A program made the position numbers and the translations under genes. Shown here piece by piece: positions 57,826 through 64,000 of a stretch of DNA of 64,000 nucleotides (position 1 is its first letter; each line of letters starts with the position of its first letter). The DNA is from an uncultured Bacteroidales bacterium (lineage in GTDB: Bacteria > Bacteroidota > Bacteroidia > Bacteroidales > Bacteroidaceae). The notes beneath the pieces are model-generated. The model was given only the letters and a program-made list of their open reading frames with translations. It had not been told where the DNA came from and did not search any database. The stretch lies in NCBI GenBank assembly GCA_902776455.1, contig CACYQI010000011.1:28866-92865 (forward strand), read 5' to 3'.

Positions 57826-59346
57826 ATGAATTACAATCCTGATGTGCTGAATTGCATAGCCAATCTGAGCAACGACGAAGTGTTCACGCCCCCTGAGTTG
57901 GCAAACAAGGTGCTCGACCTCCTGCCGCAGGAGCTGTTCCGTAGCAAAGAGACCACCTTCCTCGACCCCTTCACCAAGAGCGGCGTCTTCCTGCGCGAGA
58001 TAGTGAAGCGGCTCGACCGCGGCCTGCAGGACAAGATACCTGACCGTCAGCAACGCATCGACCACATCCTGCACAAGCAAGTGTTCGGCATAGCCATCAC
58101 GGAACTCACCTCCCTGCTCGCCCGTCGCTCCGTCTATTGTTCCAAGTACGCCAACAGCCAGTTCTGCATCTCGAAGTTCGACACCGAAAGCGGCAACATA
58201 ATCTATAAAAACATCAAGCACACTTGGGAAAACGGCAAATGCAAGTACTGCGGTGCAAGCCAAGCCGTTTACGACCGAGGCTCCGAGGCAGAGCAATATG
58301 CCTATATGTTTATTCACACAGACAATCCCAATAAATTCTTTCCCAACATGAAGTTTGACGTAATCGTTGGCAACCCGCCTTATCAGCTTAACGACGGAGG
58401 CGGCACAGGTTCAAGTGCAATGCCTATCTATAATAAGTTTGTTCAACAGGCGAAAAACCTAAAACCTAAATATCTATCCATGATTGTTCCTTCAAGATGG
58501 TTTAGTGGAGGAAGGGGACTTGATGATTTTCGAGACGAAATGTTACATGATAATCACATTCGAATAATCCATGATTATTTGGATGCTAATGATTGTTTCC
58601 CAGGAGTTGAAATAAAAGGAGGTATTTGCTATTTCCTATGGAAAAATGATTCTTTTGGAGATTGCCAAATAAACACACATTCTTCAAAAGGAGTAACCGA
58701 TGCTATAAGGCCATTGCTAGAACCAGGAACAGATGTTTTTATACGGCATAATGAAGCAATACCGATCCTAAGGAAAATTCAAAAGTTTAAAGAAGATAAC
58801 TTTTCAACACTAATAAGTGCAAATGATCCTTTCGGATTTGATGTTAGAGAAGAGAATTCTTATAAGAGAATCAAGCCAAGTTATTCTTTGAAGCAATCAA
58901 AAGACTGTGTGGAGTTCTATTATAATGGTTGGAGGAAAGATGGGCTAGGTTATATTTCAAGAACTTCAATCAGCAAAAATACTAACTGGGTGGATAAGTG
59001 TAAATTATATATTCCTAAGGCATGGGGAACTGGAACGGGCGAAACTGATTGGTTAAAGCCCCTTTTAATTAGCAAACCTTCATGTTGCACCGAGACTTAT
59101 TTAGTAATTGGACCCTTTGAAAATAAAAAGATAGCTCAGAATGTATTTGATTATACACAAACCAAATTCTTCCATTGCCTAACTTTGCTGATTAAAAATA
59201 CTCAAAATGCAATGAAAAAAGTTTATCAGTTCGTCCCTCTTCAAGACTTCTCTCATCCTTGGACAGACGAGATGCTTTACAAGAAATACAATCTGACCTC
59301 AGAGGAGATAGCATTCATAGAATCCATGATTCGCCCAATGGAATAA
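57826..59346 (+). CDS. Eco57I-type adenine-specific DNA methylase
   Basis: 506 residues. A SAM-binding segment (TTFLDPFTKSGVFLREIVKRL, ~44-63) is followed by the catalytic NPPY (DVIVGNPPYQL, residues 183-186). A zinc-like CKYCGASQ pair sits at ~139-146. The C-terminal half (~195-506) is the probable target-recognition part. Base composition changes sharply near 58290: the N-terminal 155 codons are GC-rich like the neighbours, while the rest is A/T-rich. This suggests an exchanged specificity region. The helicase gene begins 4 bp after the stop. Confidence 0.9.
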   Translation: MNYNPDVLNCIANLSNDEVFTPPELANKVLDLLPQELFRSKETTFLDPFTKSGVFLREIVKRLDRGLQDKIPDRQQRIDHILHKQVFGIAITELTSLLARRSVYCSKYANSQFCISKFDTESGNIIYKNIKHTWENGKCKYCGASQAVYDRGSEAEQYAYMFIHTDNPNKFFPNMKFDVIVGNPPYQLNDGGGTGSSAMPIYNKFVQQAKNLKPKYLSMIVPSRWFSGGRGLDDFRDEMLHDNHIRIIHDYLDANDCFPGVEIKGGICYFLWKNDSFGDCQINTHSSKGVTDAIRPLLEPGTDVFIRHNEAIPILRKIQKFKEDNFSTLISANDPFGFDVREENSYKRIKPSYSLKQSKDCVEFYYNGWRKDGLGYISRTSISKNTNWVDKCKLYIPKAWGTGTGETDWLKPLLISKPSCCTETYLVIGPFENKKIAQNVFDYTQTKFFHCLTLLIKNTQNAMKKVYQFVPLQDFSHPWTDEMLYKKYNLTSEEIAFIESMIRPME

Positions 59347-59350
59347 ACTT

Positions 59351-62086
59351 ATGGCAGCACAAGACTTACTTAGGAATAAGGTCGTAGAGACTCCAACTAT
59401 TTATGCCTACGAACATGTGGGCATTCCGTCTCATGCTGGTTGGCTCAAGGTGGGCTACACCACTCGCGACGTAGAGACGCGTGTCAGGGAACAGAACCAG
59501 ACTGGCAACATTCCCTACAAGATAGTCCTTGTGCGGCCAGCTATGCGCAAGGATGGTACTTCGTTCGACGACCACCTCATCCACAAGATACTGCGCCGCG
59601 ACCATGTCCGCAATCCAGAAGGCGAGTGGTTCGTCTGCAATGTTGCAAAGGTGGAGCAAGCCATCAACTCTGCTGTCGAGGGAAAAGACACGATAATCGA
59701 CCGCGTCTATGACTTCCCCATGCGGCCAGAGCAAAGGAAAGCCGTCGAAAAGACCTCCGCCTACTTCAAAGCCTTTAGGCAAGACCCAACCAACAAAGGC
59801 TTGACACCTCACTTTCTATGGAATGCCAAGATGCGCTTCGGCAAGACCTTCACCGCCTATCAGCTTGCCCGCAAGATGGGGTGGACGAAGGTGCTGGTGC
59901 TGACCTTCAAGCCTGCCGTCAAGACGGCTTGGGAGGAAGACCTCTTGACGCACAAGGACTTCGAGGGCTGGCAGTTCTGCCAGAAGCAGGAGGACCGCGA
60001 GTTCAACCACGTAGATGAGCGGAAGCCCTTCGTCTGCTTCGCCTCGTTCCAGGACGTGCTGGGCAAGAACGCCGTGGGCGGCATCAAAGCTACAAACGAA
60101 TGGATACAGACCGTCGGCTGGGACTGCATCGTGCTCGACGAATACCACTACGGCGCATGGGGCAAGAATGCCAAAAGCTTCTACGACAAGAAAGATCCAG
60201 CCCTGCGGCGGGCAGAAGAGGCAGGCGAACTCATCGCAGAGGATGCCGACAGCAGCCGCGAGGTAGAAGTGCGCGAGCTGTACGACGAGGAGCTCATGCC
60301 TTTGCGCACGGGTGCGTACCTTTATCTATCAGGCACTCCCTTCCGCGCCATCTCGACAGGCGAGTTCATCGAAGAGCAAATCTACAACTGGACCTACTCC
60401 GACGAGCAGGCCGCCAAAGCCGCTTGGCAAGGGGAAGGCAATCCCTACGCCCAACTGCCCAAGATGGTGATGCTCACCTATCAACTGCCCGACAGCATCC
60501 GCCAGATTGCCTCCGCCGGAGAGTTCGACGAGTTCGACCTCAACGAGTTCTTTCGCGCAGAAGACGAGGCCTTCGTCCACGAGGAACACGTGCAGAAGTG
60601 GCTCGACCTGATTCGCGGCTCGTATGCCGAAGACATCGTCAAGGACTTGAAGCTGGGTACAGAGAAGCCGCCCATGCCTTTCTCCGACAGCCGTCTGCTC
60701 AGCTACCTGCAACACACCTACTGGTTCCTGCCCTCTGTGGCTGCCTGCAAGGCGATGAAGACGCTCCTGAGGAAGCGCTACAACCGTTTCTTCGACGACT
60801 ACGAGATTATCGTGGCTGCAGGCAACGAGGCTGGCATGGGCGCTGGTGCCGTCGTGCCGGTCTATAACGCGATGGGCGACCCTCAGCAGACAAAGACCAT
60901 CACGCTCTCCTGCGGCAAGCTATCGACGGGCGTCACGGTGAAGCCCTGGACGGGCATCATGATGCTGCGCAACACCACCTCGCCCGAGACGTACTTCCAG
61001 GCTGCCTTCCGTGTGCAGTCGCCCTGGACAACACGCAACGAGGAGGGCAAGGAAGTGATACTCAAACCGCTCTGCTACGTCTTCGACTTCGCCCCGAACC
61101 GTGCCTTGCGACAGGTGCAGGAATACAGTTGCCAGCTGAACGTCGAGGAGACGAACCCGGAGAAGAAGGTGGAGGCTTTCATCAAGTTCCTGCCCATACT
61201 GGCCTTCGACGGCTCGTCGATGAAGGAGATAGATGCCGCCGGCGTGCTCGACATGGCGATGAGCGGCACGACGGCCACGTTGCTGGCCCGCCGATGGGAG
61301 AGCGCGGTGCTGGTGAACGTGGACAACACCACGCTGCAACGCCTGATGAACAGCCCTGAAGCCATGAAAGCCCTGATGAACATCGAAGGCTTCCGCAGTC
61401 TCAATGCCGACATCGAGACCATCATCAACAAGTCGGAACACGTCAAGCAAGTCAAAAGGGAAAAGGGGGAAAACATTACTCCGAAAGAAAAGAAAAAGCT
61501 CAGCGACGAGGAGAAAGAATACAAGAGCAAACGCAAAGAGATACAGGAGAAGCTCATCAAGTTCGCCACGCGCATCCCCGTCTTCATGTACCTTACTGAC
61601 TACCGCGAATACTGTCTGAAGGACGTCATCATGCAACTGGAACCGGAGCTGTTCCGCAAGGTGACGGGCTTGACGCTCTCCGACTTCAGCCTGCTGGTTA
61701 GCCTCGGCGTCTTCAACAGCGAACTGATGAACGACGCTGTGTACAAGTTCAAGCGTTATGAGGATGCGTCGCTGGAATATGCCGGCATCGACCGTCACAA
61801 AGGCACCCTCGTCGGGCGGTGGGACGATGTCATCAACATCGCCCCCGAACCCATAGAGGAAAATACCCCGAAGGAAAAAGAACCGAAGGCAAAGGCTCCG
61901 GACAAGGCAGACCCGAAACCCGAGCCGTGGAAAAAGCTGCGAGCCGGCGACCGCATCGTACACAAGAGCTTCGGGAAGGGCAAGGTTCTGTCAATCGACG
62001 AGAAGTACATCTTCGTCCGCTTCCCGGACCTGGAGAAGAAGTTCCTCTTCCCCGATGCCTTCACGAAAGGCTATCTCAGCTGTTAG
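59351..62086 (+). CDS. GIY-YIG (T5orf172)-DEAD-helicase restriction-like protein
   Basis: 911 residues. The N-terminal T5orf172/GIY-YIG-like domain spans ~15-110 (TIYAYEHVG...WLKVGYTTRDVETRVREQNQ, DDHLIHKILRRDHVRN, GEWFVC). A superfamily 2 helicase core follows: Walker A-like MRFGKTFTAYQLARKM (~161-176), DEYH box (CIVLDEYHYGAWG), YLSGTPFRA, CGKLSTGVTVKPW and YFQAAFRVQSPW. A helical region (~640-800) and a charged linker lead to a small C-terminal barrel (GDRIVHKSFGKGKVLSIDEKYIFVRF). It is the probable restriction and translocation component of the upstream methylase. Confidence 0.9.
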   Translation: MAAQDLLRNKVVETPTIYAYEHVGIPSHAGWLKVGYTTRDVETRVREQNQTGNIPYKIVLVRPAMRKDGTSFDDHLIHKILRRDHVRNPEGEWFVCNVAKVEQAINSAVEGKDTIIDRVYDFPMRPEQRKAVEKTSAYFKAFRQDPTNKGLTPHFLWNAKMRFGKTFTAYQLARKMGWTKVLVLTFKPAVKTAWEEDLLTHKDFEGWQFCQKQEDREFNHVDERKPFVCFASFQDVLGKNAVGGIKATNEWIQTVGWDCIVLDEYHYGAWGKNAKSFYDKKDPALRRAEEAGELIAEDADSSREVEVRELYDEELMPLRTGAYLYLSGTPFRAISTGEFIEEQIYNWTYSDEQAAKAAWQGEGNPYAQLPKMVMLTYQLPDSIRQIASAGEFDEFDLNEFFRAEDEAFVHEEHVQKWLDLIRGSYAEDIVKDLKLGTEKPPMPFSDSRLLSYLQHTYWFLPSVAACKAMKTLLRKRYNRFFDDYEIIVAAGNEAGMGAGAVVPVYNAMGDPQQTKTITLSCGKLSTGVTVKPWTGIMMLRNTTSPETYFQAAFRVQSPWTTRNEEGKEVILKPLCYVFDFAPNRALRQVQEYSCQLNVEETNPEKKVEAFIKFLPILAFDGSSMKEIDAAGVLDMAMSGTTATLLARRWESAVLVNVDNTTLQRLMNSPEAMKALMNIEGFRSLNADIETIINKSEHVKQVKREKGENITPKEKKKLSDEEKEYKSKRKEIQEKLIKFATRIPVFMYLTDYREYCLKDVIMQLEPELFRKVTGLTLSDFSLLVSLGVFNSELMNDAVYKFKRYEDASLEYAGIDRHKGTLVGRWDDVINIAPEPIEENTPKEKEPKAKAPDKADPKPEPWKKLRAGDRIVHKSFGKGKVLSIDEKYIFVRFPDLEKKFLFPDAFTKGYLSC

Positions 62087-62104
62087 GGTCAGTCGCTTCT
62101 TCGC

Positions 62105-62830
62105 TCACTTAATCACAACCTTTTTGCCATTTACTATGTACAAGCCTTTGGCTCTTGGCTCTATGCCATTGGCTACGCGGCGGCCTGAAAGGTCGTAGTA
62201 CTGGCCGTCAGTCGTTGGCTCTTGGCTGCTGGCTATAGCACCAATGCCTGTGCCCGTGATGGGCGTGATTAGGTCTGCGTAGTTGCTCCAATTCTCCGCG
62301 TTCTTATAGGCTTCCACTTTGTCGCTTAACACGTAGATATGAGTCAATGAGTCGCAGAAATCAAACGCCTCTGTTCCCAAAGTACAAGACGGTGAATAGA
62401 GAATGACATTCTTTAATCGGAGATTACCATGGAAGGCTTGTTCGCCGATGCTCGTCACGCCGCTGCCGATAACGGCGAATTCCATATTATTGCAACTCGT
62501 GAAGGCTCCAAAGCCGATGCTCGTTACACTGTTGGGGACGAAGATCGATTGCAGACAATCGCACAGACAGAAGGCAGCATCGCCGATGGTCGTCACGCTG
62601 TTGGGGATGGTGACAGATGCCAGCCCCCCGCAAAAGCCGAAGGAATAGCCGCCGATGGTCGTCAAGCTGCTGGGGAAGGTGACTGATGTCAAGCCGCAAG
62701 AGCCGAAGGCACCTTTGCCGATGATTTCAAGTTTTGAGTCCATGCTTAGACAAAGCCAGCATCCCGTGTTATCCACGAACTTCCTCCCTGCAGCATCGCC
62801 CCACACAGCACGCGCCTCAACTTTAACCAC
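62105..62830 (-). CDS. BspA-type leucine-rich-repeat protein lacking its N-terminus
   Basis: 241 residues with about five LRR_5 repeats of the form CGLTSVTFPSSLTTIGGYSFGFC / SVTIPNSVTTIGDAAF. A linker and a sorting-like tail follow (YYDLSGRRVANGIEPRAKGLYIVNGKKVVIK). Such proteins are secreted, but there is no signal peptide: the frame opens at GTG 62830, beside a TTTCAACTTTC word tract. The N-terminus was probably lost when that tract arose, so this may be a decayed gene. Confidence 0.75.
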   Translation of the reverse strand: MVKVEARAVWGDAAGRKFVDNTGCWLCLSMDSKLEIIGKGAFGSCGLTSVTFPSSLTTIGGYSFGFCGGLASVTIPNSVTTIGDAAFCLCDCLQSIFVPNSVTSIGFGAFTSCNNMEFAVIGSGVTSIGEQAFHGNLRLKNVILYSPSCTLGTEAFDFCDSLTHIYVLSDKVEAYKNAENWSNYADLITPITGTGIGAIASSQEPTTDGQYYDLSGRRVANGIEPRAKGLYIVNGKKVVIK

Positions 62831-62832
62831 CT

Positions 62833-62930
62833 GTTTCCATTTTCAACTTTCAACTTTCAACTTTCAACTTTCAACTTTCCATTTTCAACTTTCAACTTTC
62901 CACTTTCCATTTTCAACTTTCAACTTTCCA
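62833..62930. repeat. TTTCAACTTTCAACTTTC word tract
   Basis: About eight TTTCAACTTTC words with CCATTTTC and CCACTTTC variants, at the 5' end of the truncated LRR gene. Confidence 0.85.
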
Positions 62931-62939
62931 TGATGATTT

Positions 62940-63095
62940 CTACCGTCACCCGTCACTTTTTGCCCTAACAGAGTGAGAATGAGCCAATAACGGGGTGACA
63001 GTACCGTCACCCTACTGTCACCCGTCCGTCACCTCGCATCCCGTTGAATCACAACGCAATAAGCGGAAAGGTGACGGAGTGACGGTGATTTAGCA
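62940..63095. repeat. Word hairpin CCGTCACCCGTCAC / GTGACGGAGTGACGG
   Basis: The left arm is CTACCGTCACCCGTCACTTT; the right arm is AAGGTGACGGAGTGACGGTG. An inner TACCGTCACCCTACTGTCAC word lies between. It resembles the element at 9559-9716 in word choice. Confidence 0.75.
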
Positions 63096-63216
63096 ATGTT
63101 ATATCATGTTGCTTAGCGGCCAGCCAGCCACCAGCGGAACCAGAGGCATCGTCATCGAGAACAACAGAAAGGTCGTGAGGAAATAAGGAGGAGCGTCCGA
63201 CGCTATCTGTTTGATC

Positions 63217-63549
63217 TCATTGCTTGGCCTTATTCTTATAAGCTGCAACCCTCGTGGCTGCATTGGCCTTGATATTATAGTAGTAGAGCGGATAGTCGTT
63301 CTCGTGGAAACTGGCAGGGCCAAAGAGTGGAAAAGTCTCAGGTGCTACGGCCTTGGTCGTTGTAATGACTACGCCCCTCTTCAGGTCGATCTTGGCATCT
63401 GCTGCGTGAGGATAGTCCTCAGGCAGTCCAGTCTCTTCGTTGAAGATGTAGCCGCCCAGGCTTTCCTCCGCTGAGGCGTATGTCTCGTCGCGCTTCCAGT
63501 TGATGATGCTCGACGGGGTAAGGGGATATTGGGCGGGGACAATACGTAA
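63217..63549 (-). pseudogene. Startless C-terminal gene remnant
   Basis: A 110-codon open frame on the minus strand with no ATG, GTG or TTG near its beginning. It reads IVPAQYPLTPSSIINWKRDE, then EESLGGYIFNEETGLPEDYP, KIDLKRGVVITTTKAVAPET, FPLFGPASFHENDYPLYYYN, and ends AYKNKAKQ. Codon use looks coding. It probably is the end of a larger secreted protein whose front has been lost. I do not recognise the family. Confidence 0.5.
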
Positions 63550-63621
63550 TTACACCTGTAGTGGCTGGAGATTCCTCAGATGGAGGATGAGACGGTAAAA
63601 TTAGCACAAAACTACAAAAAG

Positions 63622-63660
63622 CCCCTGAAACAGCAATTGTTTTCAGGGGTCATTTTTATT
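63622..63660. terminator. Intrinsic terminator
   Basis: CCCCTGAAA (63622-63630) pairs with TTTTCAGGGG (~63640-63649) around a short loop. TCATTTTTATTTTG follows on the plus strand; AAAAAGC on the other side makes it usable from the minus strand as well. From here to 63966 I see only a CCCGA/TCGGG stem near 63840 and no gene. Confidence 0.7.
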
Positions 63661-63966
63661 TTGCCGTAAAGGGTCAATGTTTTTTTGCTCGCCAGGGTCA
63701 TCGTCGCTTGCCCTCGGGGGGCAAACTCGCGCGGCTATTCCAAGTCTCATTGGTTGAATTTTATTTCGTTTCTGGTGTACAAAGGTATGAAAAATGAAAA
63801 AAGTGGTGCATAAATTGAAGAAAAATTTGCTGTCAGACCCGAAAAAAATCGGGGTTGTATGCCTTAAAACGACAACTAAAGAATTAAAATGTCAATAAAA
63901 GAGGTTCATCCGACATTTCGAGTGATAAAGTGATACTATAGAAGAAGAAAACCGCTGTAAATTTTG

Positions 63967-63974
63967 TATATTTG
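63967..63974 (+). promoter_or_regulatory. -7 box TATATTTG before the window end
   Basis: TATATTTG lies 15 bp before an ATG at 63990. Confidence 0.45.
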
Positions 63975-63989
63975 AATAACCACAAACAA

Positions 63990-64000
63990 ATGTACAAGAA
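63990..64000 (+). CDS. Possible start of a gene running off the window
   Basis: ATG TAC AAG at the right edge follows a -7-like TATATTTG and an A/T-rich leader. Only three codons are visible, so nothing can be said about the product. Confidence 0.3.

Noticed and set aside
1-64000. Search for tRNA and rRNA genes by eye.
   Set aside because: No T-loop-like GTTCRANNC in a tRNA context and no rRNA-like blocks were noticed; a covariance search would be needed to be certain.

Overview
The window looks like a chromosome segment of a Bacteroidales bacterium, probably Prevotellaceae-like and fairly GC-rich. The evidence is the gene content and order (tsaB-DUF4290-murA-rimM-dxr-rseP, DUF177-rpmF-fabH-era, ung-DUF3109, rhaB-rhaA-rhaT, DUF4491, GH123/DUF4091, CotH proteins, TonB-dependent-type barrels) and repeated -33/-7 promoters of the Bacteroidetes form TTTG / TAnnTTTG. 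No rRNA, tRNA or CRISPR array was seen. Species cannot be told from the sequence alone.

Layout. 1-7.2 kb: the end of purE, a single-chain ECF sigma factor joined to a transmembrane segment and an outer-membrane barrel, a methyltransferase, a frameshifted CotH surface protein, and an unusually short ispG. 7.3-14 kb: an accessory stretch with KilA-N, a secreted unknown, a VirE-type ATPase, an ATPase remnant, a MITE-like element and an ECF sigma/anti-sigma pair. 14.6-26 kb: a housekeeping block (tRNA t6A and CCA modification, cell wall, ribosome maturation, isoprenoid, site-2 protease, rpoN). 26-44 kb: a GH43 enzyme, a clostripain lipoprotein, a histidine kinase, the DUF177-rpmF-fabH-era-purN block, a TonB-type barrel, the rhamnose operon, and secreted or lipoprotein genes. 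44-56 kb: a large TonB-type barrel, gpmI, two toxin-antitoxin-like loci (one broken), ung-DUF3109, a GH123-like enzyme and a secreted metallo-hydrolase. 56.3-62.1 kb: a strongly structured candidate non-coding RNA followed by a three-gene restriction-modification-like locus (methylase-like subunit, Eco57I-type methylase, GIY-YIG/DEAD helicase). 62.1-64 kb: a decayed LRR protein, a startless gene remnant, a terminator and a promoter region.

The most striking property is the density of short hairpin-forming repeats. Most are long inverted repeats whose arms are built from a short degenerate word; each locus uses a different word but keeps the same architecture. They fill the intergenic regions and have also entered open reading frames without breaking them: cca (twice), rpoN, tsaB, rimM, purN and the sigma-barrel gene carry repeat-encoded peptides, and dxr and fabH end inside repeats. 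A second class consists of tandem arrays of short palindromes with a GT/AC centre.

The best leads for something new are the membrane-tethered sigma factor with its shared 38-bp upstream box, the reading-frame-invading hairpin repeats, the structured RNA next to the restriction-like locus, and the DUF3791-DUF3990-DUF3791-like operon.
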